Source: Lachnospiraceae bacterium UBA3863
GTDB taxonomy: Bacteria; Bacillota; Clostridia; Lachnospirales; Lachnospiraceae
Assembly: GCA_002392385.1 (NCBI GenBank)
Contig: DGGX01000177.1
Location: 1 to 22,320 of the forward strand
DNA: 22,320 nucleotides
Direction: 5' to 3'
The notes under the pieces: model-generated
What the model saw: the letters and a program-made list of their open reading frames with translations, nothing else
Databases searched by the model: none
What the model was told of the DNA's origin: nothing
Shown: in pieces, positions 13,041 to 20,519 of the stretch
Position numbering within the stretch: the first letter of the stretch is position 1
Layout: each line of letters opens with the position of its first letter
Program-made: the position numbers and the translations under genes

Positions 13041-14428
13041 TGGCAAAATATATCGTAGACATCAGTGAACACAACAACATCACGAACTGGGCGCAGTTCG
13101 CCAAGGAAGTCGAGGCGGTCGTCATCCGTCTCGGTTACCGTGGCAGTATAGAGGGCGAGCCCGCCTACAAGAAGATAACGATGGACGCGAAGTTCCTTCT
13201 GCATCTGGCGAAGGCGAAGCAGTACGGCATCCCGTATGGCATCTACTACTTCCCTACGCCCATCACGAATGAGGAAGCTGTGGAAGAGGCTGTCTGGGTG
13301 CGGGGACAGATACAAGGTCTCGACCTGCGCTTCCCTGTGCTGATAGATACGGAGAACGTGCTGAGTAATCGCAAGGGACGTGCCGACAGCCTGTCCAAGG
13401 ACAAGCGGACGCACCTGCTGCGGACCTTCTCCGACAGACTTCTGTCGTGGGGCATCCCGTGTGGGGTGTATTCCTACACTTCATGGCTCAAGAATAACGT
13501 GGACCTGTCTAAGTTGGACAATCGGGTCGTGAAGAATACCTGGGTGGCCCAGAATCCGACCTTAACCTACGGCGGAGATGTGGCGATGTGGCAGTATGGG
13601 ACCCGAAAGTTCTCGTGGGCATCAGGACCCATCGATGTGAATAAGATGGTGGATGGATTCGACATGGAGGTATCGGACATGGCATACTATAGAAGTGTCA
13701 TCGTGGACAAGGCAGTCTCCTTCCTTGGAACGAAGGACTACTCCGCAAAACATAAGGAAATCATCACGGTCTACAACAGCCAGAAGACGTTGCCCCGTGG
13801 CGTGAAAATGGATACGTCCAAGCCGTGGTGTGCTACCTTCGTTAGTTCCGCAGCCATCATGTGCAACTACACCGCGATCATCCCGACAGAATGCTCTTGT
13901 GGCTATATGGTAGACAAAGCAAAGAAGATGGGCATCTGGCAAGAGAAGGACGACTACGTTCCGAAGCCGGGTGACATCCTCATGTACGACTGGGACGACA
14001 ACAAGACAGGCGCGGGTGACGACACGGGATGGCCTGACCACACGGGATTTGTGGAGACGGTCAACGGCACGACATCCTTCACGACTATCGAGGGCAATGC
14101 CGGTGGCGGCGAGGTCAAGAGACAGACCGTCAAGGTAAACCAGAAGAACATCCGTGGATTCATCTGCCCGAAGTACACCGACAGCCAGAAGGTCACGCCG
14201 AAGAAGACCTCCCTCACCATCACCCTGCCAAACATCCATCTGGGTGACAGGGGCGATCATGTTGGGCTGTGGCAGTATCTCATCGGAATCGAGCCGCAGG
14301 ACAAATACTTCGGGCCTAAATCCGAGAAGGATACCAAGGAATGGCAGAAGGCCAAGGGGAAGACCGTGGACGGATGGGTTGGCAAGGGATGCTGGACTAA
14401 GGCGTTCAAGACGAAGGGCTGGATGTGA
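13040..14428 (+). CDS. Endolysin 2: GH25 muramidase + CHAP + peptidoglycan-binding domain
   Basis: This 462-residue protein has three parts. Residues 1-215 are a GH25 lysozyme, with D7 (IVDISEHN) and the D103-T-E105 pair in FPVLIDTEN, the usual GH25 acid pair. Residues about 220-375 hold a CHAP-type amidase/endopeptidase, with C264 (WCATFVS), H334 (DHTGFVE) and E351/N353 (IEGNAG). Residues about 393-462 form a peptidoglycan-binding_1 domain (LGDRGDHVGLWQYLIG, then VDGWVGKGCW). Start codon overlaps the previous stop. The gene would give a bifunctional lysin cutting both sugar and peptide bonds. Codon use differs somewhat from the capsid genes. Confidence 0.85.
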   Translation: MAKYIVDISEHNNITNWAQFAKEVEAVVIRLGYRGSIEGEPAYKKITMDAKFLLHLAKAKQYGIPYGIYYFPTPITNEEAVEEAVWVRGQIQGLDLRFPVLIDTENVLSNRKGRADSLSKDKRTHLLRTFSDRLLSWGIPCGVYSYTSWLKNNVDLSKLDNRVVKNTWVAQNPTLTYGGDVAMWQYGTRKFSWASGPIDVNKMVDGFDMEVSDMAYYRSVIVDKAVSFLGTKDYSAKHKEIITVYNSQKTLPRGVKMDTSKPWCATFVSSAAIMCNYTAIIPTECSCGYMVDKAKKMGIWQEKDDYVPKPGDILMYDWDDNKTGAGDDTGWPDHTGFVETVNGTTSFTTIEGNAGGGEVKRQTVKVNQKNIRGFICPKYTDSQKVTPKKTSLTITLPNIHLGDRGDHVGLWQYLIGIEPQDKYFGPKSEKDTKEWQKAKGKTVDGWVGKGCWTKAFKTKGWM

Positions 14429-14586
14429 ACAGAAACCCCGGGAGGAGAGACCCTTCCGGGGTTATGATACAGAAATGTTACTTTCGCTTGTTTGGGGCAG
14501 TGTTCATGCGGGTCATGTAGAGTCCGATTCCCGTCAGCAGCTTTTTTCATGCCCGAAAACGGGCAGCATAGCATCCGTATAAAAAA
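14429..14586. other. Prophage right boundary region (attR candidate)
   Basis: This 158-base stretch lies between the last phage gene and the host terminator; no gene is seen. It holds a hairpin TGCCCG-AAAA-CGGGCA (14550-14565) and an 11-bp perfect inverted repeat, GCAGCTTTTTT (14537-14547) and AAAAAAGCTGC (14581-14591). GAGTCCGATTCCCG near 14519-14533 looks loosely like a tRNA T-arm, but no tRNA can be folded. attR should be here; without the left end the core cannot be defined. Confidence 0.4.
14434..14463 (+). terminator. Stem-loop at the end of the lysis operon (no T-run)
   Basis: AACCCCGG (14434-14441) pairs with CCGGGGTT (14456-14463), extended inward by GAGG and CCTT with one G-U, to give about a 12-bp stem. 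It is 5 bases after the endolysin 2 stop, where a late-operon terminator is expected. No T-run follows, so it may act with Rho or only protect the mRNA end. Confidence 0.5.
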
Positions 14587-14622
14587 GCTGCCGTACCGGT
14601 CATTCCTTACCGGTGCGGCAGC
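14581..14622 (-). terminator. Rho-independent terminator of the penicillin-binding protein gene
   Basis: GCTGCCGTACCGGT (14587-14600) pairs with ACCGGTGCGGCAGC (14609-14622), a 14-bp stem with one G-U and an 8-base loop. On the minus strand it is followed by six T (14586-14581). It lies 40 bases after the gene end. This strong terminator is a likely host sequence and marks the edge of the bacterial chromosome next to the prophage. Confidence 0.85.
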
Positions 14623-14662
14623 CTTTTCATGTGCTGTCTTTCTTTACGGACGAATCTTCGGA

Positions 14663-17155
14663 TCAGTCGTCTTTTTTCTTCTTGTCCTTATCTTCTTCCT
14701 TCTTCTTGGCCTCTTCCTCGGCTTTCTTCTTTTCTTCTTCTTCCTTCTTCTTGGCCTCTTCCTGCGCCTTCTTCTTGGCTTCCTCGTATTTCTTCTGGTG
14801 GACGTCGCACTTCGTGCTCTTGCTGGGCGCCGTTCCCTTGGCAAAATATTCTGTGATGGTAGGGCAGTTGTAGTAGCCTGTCAGAGGTGTCTTGCCGGAG
14901 GTGCGGCAGACGGTCCGGGTGCTGATGCCGTCGGGCATGGGGAAATCCTTCCAGTTCTTATTGGCGGGGATCTCGCGCATGACCTGACGCCAGATGACCA
15001 TGGCCAGGTTCAGCTCGTCGTAGGAGGAGAGATGACGGTTGTCATCGTAGCCTGCCCAGACGGAGGCAGTGTAGGTGTTGGTGTAACCGGAGAACCAGAC
15101 GTCGTTGTCGTCGTTGGTGGTACCGGTCTTGCCGGCGATGGCCGTGGAGCCGAAATTGGCGACGGTGCCGGTGCCTTTAGTCACGCAGTCCTTCATGGCG
15201 CTGGTCAGGAGCCAGGCGGTGGATTCCTTGAGCACGCGGTGGGTCTCGGCGGTCTCAGAGCTGTCCAGGAGGACATTGCCGTCGTGGTCCAGGACCTTGG
15301 TGTACATCTTGGGCTCGATGTAGACGCCCTTGTTGGCGATGGTGGCGTAAGCGGCGTTGAGCTCTACGTTCTTGACACCGAAGGTCAGGCCGCCCAGAGC
15401 CAGGGTCTGCTGCATGTCGGTGTAGATCTTGCCGTCGATCTCATAGTTGTCCACCAGGGTGGTGATGCCGAACTTCTCCAGGTATTCATAGCCCTTGGCG
15501 GGGCCGATGGCCGTGAGCGTCTTGACCGTGACGATGTTGAGGGAGTCCCGGATGGCGCTGCGGAAGGTCTGCCGTCCGCGGTAACCAGAGTACCAGTTGC
15601 GGCACTGCACGCCGTTGGCGTACTTGAAGGGTTCGTCGACCTGGGAGGAGGCGAGGGTATACTTGCCGCTGTCCAGGGCCGGCGCGAAGGTGGAGAGCAC
15701 CTTGAAGGTGGAACCGGGCTGACGCATGGTGTCGGTGGCGCGGTTGAGGGTCATGTTGGCGCTCTTGGTCCCGCGGCCGCCCACCATGGCGACGATGTGG
15801 CCGGTCTTGTTCTCCGCCACCGTCAGCGAGATCTCAGGCTGGGGAGCCAGGTCGATCACCTCGGCGTAGTCCTCGCTGTCCCCGATCAGGGATTTACGGA
15901 AGTCCTCGCAGTCCTTTCTGGCCTTGTCCTTGGAGGTGTACTTCAGATCGTGCTGCCTGCCCTTGGACTTGAGGTAATCCACCAGATTGCCGCTGTAGTA
16001 GGAATTCGTGGTGCCGTCTTCGTTGATGACGGTCAGGCTGTAGCTCATGTAATAGGTCACATAGCTGGGATAGTTGCCGGAATTCTCCGCGCAGGCCCTG
16101 TCAGCGATCTTCTGGATATCGGGATCCTGGGTGGAATAGATCTTGAGACCGCCGCTGTAGATCAGGGAGAGGGCATCCTCGCGGGAGTAGCCCGCGTCGT
16201 CCTGCAGATCGTTCAGGACCTGCTCGATCAGGGCATCGTCGAAATAGGAATTGATCCGGTTGTCTTCCTTGACCTTCTCGACGTTGATCTCCTTGATCCG
16301 CTCGTAGACGTTGTCGGCCAGGGCCTCCTCGTAGGCGTCCTTGGTGATATAATCCTGCTCCAGCATGTAATCCAGAACGGTCTGGCGCCTCTCGGCGTTC
16401 CACTCCGGATAGATGATGGGATCGAACTGGGTGGGGTTCTGCGGAATGGCCGCCAGCACGGTGCACTCGGAGAGCGTCAGCTCATTGCAGGACTTGTCGA
16501 AATACCGCTGCGAGGCGGCTTCCACGCCCAGGGTGCTGTGCCCCATATTGATGGTATTGAGATAATTGAGCAGGATCTGGTCCTTGCTCATGGTCTTCTC
16601 CAGAGACAGCGCCAGGTACTGCTCCTGGAACTTACGCTTGAACCTCTCCGTGAAGGTCTCGCTCGTAAACTCCGGGAAGACATTGTTCTTGATCAGCTGC
16701 TGGGTGATGGTACTGGCACCCTCGTCAAAATTGCCGGAGGAGATGCCCTTGACAGCCGCGCGGATGATACCGGGCACGTCGATACCGCGGTGCGTATAGA
16801 AACGCTCGTCCTCGATGGCGACAAAGGCGTGTGCCAGGTCGTCCGTGATCATGTCCTGTCCGACCGGAATACGGTTGGAGTCGGAGGAGACCAGCTTGGC
16901 CGTCTCATTGCCGTCAGCGTCGTAGATGAAGGAAGAGAATCCCTTGGGACTCACGTCGATGGAACCGATATCGGGGGAACTGTCGATGATGCCCCGGAAA
17001 GCACCGTAAGCCAGCAGACTTCCCGCGACACCCACACCGATGAAGGCCACCAGGAGCAGCTGCAGAAGACCGAGAGCGATCTTGCGGAATCTCTTCCCGG
17101 CTTTGGAATCCAGCCGGTCTTCCCGGTCCTGAATGCCTCTTTTGCCAAAATCCAT
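14663..17155 (-). CDS. PBP1A-family class A penicillin-binding protein
   Basis: An 830-residue bifunctional peptidoglycan synthase. A cytoplasmic basic tail and one membrane helix (about 26-50) are followed by a GT51 glycosyltransferase (about 90-270), with catalytic E115 in EDERFYTHRG and GASTITQQLIKN. The transpeptidase domain has S482-x-x-K485 (PGSTFK), S538-L-N540 and K676-T-G678 (AGKTGTTND). All key residues are present. The last ~45 residues are almost only Lys, Glu and Ala in a 15-residue repeat, not part of the enzyme. The 5' region has a weak ribosome site (AGGT/AAGGA) and a candidate extended -10 promoter at 17207-17215. The gene runs toward the prophage. Confidence 0.9.
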   Translation of the reverse strand: MDFGKRGIQDREDRLDSKAGKRFRKIALGLLQLLLVAFIGVGVAGSLLAYGAFRGIIDSSPDIGSIDVSPKGFSSFIYDADGNETAKLVSSDSNRIPVGQDMITDDLAHAFVAIEDERFYTHRGIDVPGIIRAAVKGISSGNFDEGASTITQQLIKNNVFPEFTSETFTERFKRKFQEQYLALSLEKTMSKDQILLNYLNTINMGHSTLGVEAASQRYFDKSCNELTLSECTVLAAIPQNPTQFDPIIYPEWNAERRQTVLDYMLEQDYITKDAYEEALADNVYERIKEINVEKVKEDNRINSYFDDALIEQVLNDLQDDAGYSREDALSLIYSGGLKIYSTQDPDIQKIADRACAENSGNYPSYVTYYMSYSLTVINEDGTTNSYYSGNLVDYLKSKGRQHDLKYTSKDKARKDCEDFRKSLIGDSEDYAEVIDLAPQPEISLTVAENKTGHIVAMVGGRGTKSANMTLNRATDTMRQPGSTFKVLSTFAPALDSGKYTLASSQVDEPFKYANGVQCRNWYSGYRGRQTFRSAIRDSLNIVTVKTLTAIGPAKGYEYLEKFGITTLVDNYEIDGKIYTDMQQTLALGGLTFGVKNVELNAAYATIANKGVYIEPKMYTKVLDHDGNVLLDSSETAETHRVLKESTAWLLTSAMKDCVTKGTGTVANFGSTAIAGKTGTTNDDNDVWFSGYTNTYTASVWAGYDDNRHLSSYDELNLAMVIWRQVMREIPANKNWKDFPMPDGISTRTVCRTSGKTPLTGYYNCPTITEYFAKGTAPSKSTKCDVHQKKYEEAKKKAQEEAKKKEEEEKKKAEEEAKKKEEDKDKKKKDD
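14698..14763 (-). repeat. 45-bp tandem repeat coding the Lys/Glu tail of the penicillin-binding protein
   Basis: A 21-base string is present at 14698-14718 and again at 14743-14763, a period of 45 bases (15 codons). It encodes EEAKKKEEEE-like units that form a highly charged, probably helical tail on the outer side of the membrane. Repeats of this kind easily change copy number by slippage. Confidence 0.6.
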
Positions 17156-17206
17156 AGGTCAGACCTGTCCTTTCGCAAATTCTGTGTGCGTACAAAACAT
17201 CACTGT

Positions 17207-17215
17207 ATTATAGCA
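17207..17215 (-). promoter_or_regulatory. Extended -10 promoter for the penicillin-binding protein gene
   Basis: Minus strand TGC-TATAAT (17215-17207) is a full consensus -10 with the TGn extension. The -35 region is poor (TTTCTT at 17-base spacing). Transcription would begin near 17200, leaving a leader of about 45 bases. The palindrome AGGTCAGACCT lies between the ribosome site and the start codon (17156-17168). Confidence 0.65.
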
Positions 17216-17273
17216 GAACAATTTAAAATAAGAAAGCGTTTCACAAAAAGTTCAAACTTGGGCCCGAAAGAGG

Positions 17274-17282
17274 TGGTATACT
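17274..17282 (+). promoter_or_regulatory. Extended -10 promoter for yigZ-mgtE
   Basis: TGG-TATACT (17274-17282) is a near-consensus -10 with the TGn extension and no clear -35. Transcription would start near 17289 and run into the gene at 17326. It diverges from the penicillin-binding protein promoter about 60 bases away, so the two may share regulation. Confidence 0.6.
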
Positions 17283-17325
17283 GTAGTGGACATAAAACAC
17301 GAAAGATACTTTGAGAGGACACCGC

Positions 17326-17964
17326 ATGGGACTGGAAGGCTATCTTACAGCCGCGGGGACCGGCAGAGGAGAATACGAGGAGAAGAGGTCCCGTTTTCTC
17401 GGCGAGGTACACCCGGTGCGCACGGAAGAGGAGATCGACGCCCACCTTGCGCGTATACGCAGACAGTATTATGATGCAAGACATCACTGTTACGCCTGGA
17501 TCCTGGGAGCCGACAGACTGCGCCGCCGCAGCAGCGACGACGGAGAGCCCTCCGGCACGGCCGGGGCCCCGATCCTCAAGGTCATGGACGGCGCGGGTGT
17601 GACAGATACCCTGATCGTGGTGACAAGATATTTCGGCGGGACCCTCCTGGGAACGGGAGGCCTGGTCAGATCCTATACACAGGCGGCCGCCGCGGCTCTC
17701 GACAACGCGGGCATCGCCCGCATGAGCCGCTGCCGGGTCCTGGCGGCGGAGGTGCCCTACAACTCCCTGGACAGGATCAGCTTCATGCTGAAACAGGAGG
17801 GCATCGCCCCCGATGACATAGATTACGGTGAGAAGGTCACCATGCAGCTCACGCTTACACTGCCCGAGGCCGAGCGCGTCGGAGAACAGATCCTGACCAT
17901 CACGGGGAGACAGGCTGAACTGACGGAACTGGAAGAAGGGTTCTACCCCATCCGAAGGTCCTGA
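17326..17964 (+). CDS. yigZ: YigZ / IMPACT family protein
   Basis: A 212-residue protein with an N-terminal IMPACT domain (about 1-120) and a C-terminal DUF1949-type domain (about 135-205). The signature is clear: EEKRSRFLGEV, HHCYAWILG, DDGEPSGTAGAPIL and VVTRYFGGTLLGTGGLVRSY. The family is widespread in bacteria and related to eukaryotic IMPACT, a regulator of translation stress signalling; its bacterial role is not settled. ATG 17326 is chosen because AGAGGA lies 6 bases upstream; a TTG at 17311 is less likely. mgtE follows after 29 bases, so the two are probably co-transcribed. Confidence 0.9.
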   Translation: MGLEGYLTAAGTGRGEYEEKRSRFLGEVHPVRTEEEIDAHLARIRRQYYDARHHCYAWILGADRLRRRSSDDGEPSGTAGAPILKVMDGAGVTDTLIVVTRYFGGTLLGTGGLVRSYTQAAAAALDNAGIARMSRCRVLAAEVPYNSLDRISFMLKQEGIAPDDIDYGEKVTMQLTLTLPEAERVGEQILTITGRQAELTELEEGFYPIRRS

Positions 17965-17993
17965 TCCCCGCGGACAGAGGAAGGAGACAGCCT

Positions 17994-19367
17994 ATGGATA
18001 TGGACGAGAGATACGAAGAGCAGGAGAGACAGGAAGGATTCCTCAAGGAACTCCTGGAACAGAGACAATATACAAGACTGCGGCAGGCGGCCATGGAGAT
18101 GAACTCCGCCGACCTGGCGGCCATCATGGACGACATGGAGGACGAGGATTCCCTCAAGATCTTCCGCCTCCTTCCCAAGAGCATGGCTGCGGACGTTTTC
18201 GCCGACCTGGAGATCGACGACCAGCAGTACATCATCGAGTCCCTGTCCGATAAGGAAGCTTCCACCATCATCGATAACCTGATGGCGGATGACGCGGCGG
18301 ACTTCCTGGAAGAGATGCCCGCCAACGTCGTCAAGAAGATCCTGGCCAACGCCCGCCCCGACACGAGGAAAGATATCAACCACCTGCTCCGCTATCCGGA
18401 GGACAGCGCCGGCAGCGTGATGACCGTCGAGTACGTGGACCTCAAGGAGAACATGACCGTGGCGGACGCCATCGAGCGCATCCGCAAGGTGGGCCTGGAC
18501 TCCGAGACCGTCAACGTCTGCTACGTCCTGGACGCCCAGCGCGTCCTGATCGGCACCGTGGCCCTGCGCTACCTGGTCATCATGGATCCCGAGACCCTGA
18601 TCGGCGACTTCATGAACGAACACGTCATCAGCATCGGCACCATGACCGACCAGGAAGAAGCCGCCCGCATGTTCCAGAAATACGACTTCACCGCCATGCC
18701 CGTGGTGGACAATGAGAACCGCATGGTCGGTATCATCACCATCGATGACGTGGTCGACATCATCCAGGAAGAGGCCACCGAGGATATCGAAAAGATGGCG
18801 GCTATCATCCCTTCCGACCGCCCCTACTTCAAGGTCGGCATTCTGGACACCTACAAGAACCGCATCCCCTGGCTCCTCCTCCTGATGGTGTCCGCCACCT
18901 TCACCGGTGCCATCATCACCAGCTACGAGTCAGCCCTGAGCAAATACGTGATCCTGACCGCCTCCATCCCCATGCTCATGGACACCGCCGGCAACGCCGG
19001 CTCCCAGGCCAGCGTTTCCATCATCCGCGGTATCTCCCTGGGCGAGATCGAATTCCGCGAACTCTTCAAGACCGTCTGGAAGGAAGTCCGCGTGGCCGCC
19101 CTCTGCGGCCTGACCCTGTCCGCCGCAAACTTTGTCAAGCTCCTGCTCTTCAACCACTATGAAGTCAGAATTGCCTTCATCATCTGCGCCACCCTCCTGA
19201 TCGTGGTCCTGATCGCCAAGACCATCGGCTGCACACTTCCCCTGTGCGCCGCCCGCCTGGGCTTCGACCCCGCCGTCATGGCCAGCCCCCTGATCACCAC
19301 TATCGTCGACGCCGTCTCACTGAGCGTTTACTTCATGATCGCCACCAGGGTGCTGAATCTGGGGTAG
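17994..19367 (+). CDS. mgtE: MgtE magnesium transporter/channel
   Basis: A 457-residue MgtE. The cytosolic N domain (about 20-130) contains helix-turn repeats (LAAIMDDMEDEDSLKIFRLL). The CBS pair (about 135-260) carries EDSAGSVMT and MVGIITIDDVVDII and senses magnesium. The membrane part (about 285-457) has the conserved D330-TAGNAGSQ segment and D439 in TTIVDAVSL, matching the pore aspartate (D432 of the Thermus protein). Mg2+ would be imported when the N and CBS domains are unloaded. GGAAGGAG lies before ATG 17994. There is no space for an M-box riboswitch between yigZ and this gene. The gene converges on the M23 gene. Confidence 0.95.
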   Translation: MDMDERYEEQERQEGFLKELLEQRQYTRLRQAAMEMNSADLAAIMDDMEDEDSLKIFRLLPKSMAADVFADLEIDDQQYIIESLSDKEASTIIDNLMADDAADFLEEMPANVVKKILANARPDTRKDINHLLRYPEDSAGSVMTVEYVDLKENMTVADAIERIRKVGLDSETVNVCYVLDAQRVLIGTVALRYLVIMDPETLIGDFMNEHVISIGTMTDQEEAARMFQKYDFTAMPVVDNENRMVGIITIDDVVDIIQEEATEDIEKMAAIIPSDRPYFKVGILDTYKNRIPWLLLLMVSATFTGAIITSYESALSKYVILTASIPMLMDTAGNAGSQASVSIIRGISLGEIEFRELFKTVWKEVRVAALCGLTLSAANFVKLLLFNHYEVRIAFIICATLLIVVLIAKTIGCTLPLCAARLGFDPAVMASPLITTIVDAVSLSVYFMIATRVLNLG

Positions 19368-19419
19368 AGGGTCGGTGATGGCCTCCGGGCATGACACCCA
19401 CAAAAAAAGAACACACAAG

Positions 19420-19445
19420 AAAGGCGGCCGCAATCGGCCGCCTTT
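19420..19445. terminator. Bidirectional terminator between mgtE and the M23 peptidase gene
   Basis: AAAGGCGGCCG (19420-19430), loop CAAT, CGGCCGCCTTT (19435-19445): an 11-bp perfect stem bordered by A-rich sequence on the left and TTTAATTT on the right. It works on both strands and serves the two converging genes. Confidence 0.8.
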
Positions 19446-19459
19446 AATTTACTCTATTC

Positions 19460-20374
19460 TTACTGTGCCTTGCCGGCATATAAGCTTCTCACATAGGCTA
19501 CGTAGTCGTAGCAGCAGCCGCACCAGGCGTCTGCGCCGCCGGAGGCGGTGAAGCCGGAGGGAACTTCGAGGAGTTCGTTGCGGAAGGGGTCGACGGAGTA
19601 GCGGGAGGGAACGGACCAGTTGTCCTTCTCGGCGTCGGAGCAGGTCAGGATCTGGAAGTCCAGGTGGGGGGAGTAGGGTTCGTAACCGCTGCCGGTGCCG
19701 CCGATGGTGCCTACCTGGGTGCCGGCGGTGACGGTGTCGCCGGGGCTGACGGTGATGCTGCTCATGTGGCTGTAGCGGGTGTAGAGGTCCATGGTGGAAC
19801 CGTCGGCCATGGGCACGTCCTCGTGGAGGACGACGACGGAATTGCCGTAGCCGTTGTCGCCGTTTCCGTTGTAGAGGGTGGCGACTACGGTGCCTTCATA
19901 GGAGGCGGTGACGGGGGCGCCGTAATCGGCGACGATGTCGATGGCGTAGTGGGTGCTCCCGTGTCCCATGGGATCGATGAAGCAGGAGGAGAGGGAGACG
20001 GAAGAGGGGACCGGCCAGCTGAAGTTGCGTCTGCCGCGCATGACCTGCTCGCCAGCGCCCTGGGGGATCCCGTACCAGGTCCCGGCGGTGGTGTCCTTGT
20101 TGACTGACTTCTCCGTAGCAGCCTCCGTCACAGCCGTGCCGGCAGCAACTGTAAGAGCTGCTTCCGTCTCGGCGGTCTCGGCGGCTTCCGCGGTGTTCTG
20201 GGCAGCGGTCTCGGTGACGGCGTTGACCGTCTCGGCCGGCTGCTCCAGCTGCTGGGCTGCCTGATTATCTGTTAATGGGTCTGAAACCGTACCGGCCTCT
20301 CCGGCCAGTACGGATGCTGAACTGCCGATCAGCACGGCCCAGAGAGTGAACGTTGAGAGTATCTTTCGTAACAT
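19460..20374 (-). CDS. Secreted M23 (LytM-type) peptidase
   Basis: A 304-residue exported protein. Residues 1-24 form a signal peptide (LRKILSTFTLWAVLIGSSAS then VLA-G). A Thr/Ala/Glu-rich spacer (about 35-100) precedes the M23 domain: H142-x-x-x-D146 (STHYAID), YSH203M and H237-L-D239-F. The family norm is H-x-H at the end; here the second His is Asp, so zinc binding or activity may be altered. The C-terminus has a CGCC cluster and a Tyr-rich helix. ATG 20374 was chosen because it gives a clean signal peptide; the frame is open to 20449 (GTG), and GGAAGG is 12 bases from the ATG, so the start is not certain. Role: peptidoglycan remodelling outside the cell, or a regulator of such an enzyme if inactive. 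Confidence 0.8.
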   Translation of the reverse strand: MLRKILSTFTLWAVLIGSSASVLAGEAGTVSDPLTDNQAAQQLEQPAETVNAVTETAAQNTAEAAETAETEAALTVAAGTAVTEAATEKSVNKDTTAGTWYGIPQGAGEQVMRGRRNFSWPVPSSVSLSSCFIDPMGHGSTHYAIDIVADYGAPVTASYEGTVVATLYNGNGDNGYGNSVVVLHEDVPMADGSTMDLYTRYSHMSSITVSPGDTVTAGTQVGTIGGTGSGYEPYSPHLDFQILTCSDAEKDNWSVPSRYSVDPFRNELLEVPSGFTASGGADAWCGCCYDYVAYVRSLYAGKAQ

Positions 20375-20421
20375 AATGAAAATAAGCCTTCCGGACAACA
20401 ATATTTCAAATATATAAACAA

Positions 20422-20458
20422 TTCCGTGCAACAGAACTGAAAATTCCACTGCACGGAA
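20422..20458. promoter_or_regulatory. 9-bp inverted repeat at the predicted M23 transcription start
   Basis: TTCCGTGCA (20422-20430) and TGCACGGAA (20450-20458) are a perfect inverted repeat around a 19-base centre. The predicted start of the M23 transcript (about 20455) lies within it. It may be an operator for a dimeric regulator, or an mRNA leader hairpin. A role as terminator of typA is also possible, since TTGTTTATATATTT follows on the minus strand. Confidence 0.5.
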
Positions 20459-20461
20459 ATA

Positions 20462-20490
20462 AATATATCACACATGAAACACAAGGGCAA
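20462..20490 (-). promoter_or_regulatory. Candidate sigma-A promoter for the M23 peptidase gene
   Basis: On the minus strand, TTGCCC (20490-20485) and TATATT (20467-20462) are separated by 17 bases. The -10 has 5 of 6 consensus bases and the -35 has 4 of 6. Transcription would begin near 20455, with a leader of about 80 bases to ATG 20374. The region 20375-20519 is AT-rich compared with the neighbouring genes. Confidence 0.5.
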
Positions 20491-20519
20491 TTTATCAAAA
20501 ATAAAATTGAAATAAATTT

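Noticed and set aside
11904..13046. A 380-codon minus-strand frame over endolysin 1
   Set aside because: Antisense shadow of a gene with catalytic and binding motifs.
14500..14545. Possible tRNA 3' end at the prophage right edge (GAGTCCGATTCCCG)
   Set aside because: No 5-bp T-stem closes around the loop, and no acceptor or anticodon arm or CCA end can be built. Kept only as part of the attR region note.
14482..14552. Small minus-strand frame starting MKKAADGNRT or ending NTAPNKRK
   Set aside because: No ribosome site. The first runs into antisense of the endolysin and the second is open for only about 22 codons.
14492..17314. A 940-codon open frame on the plus strand across the penicillin-binding protein gene
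   Set aside because: It is the exact antisense of a complete class A PBP with all active-site motifs, and the translation is low-complexity (Gly/Val/Leu/Asp-rich). GC-rich codon use on the minus strand removes stops from this frame.
17965..17993. Magnesium riboswitch (M-box) before mgtE
   Set aside because: Only 29 bases lie between yigZ and mgtE, too short for an M-box, and only a ribosome site is present.
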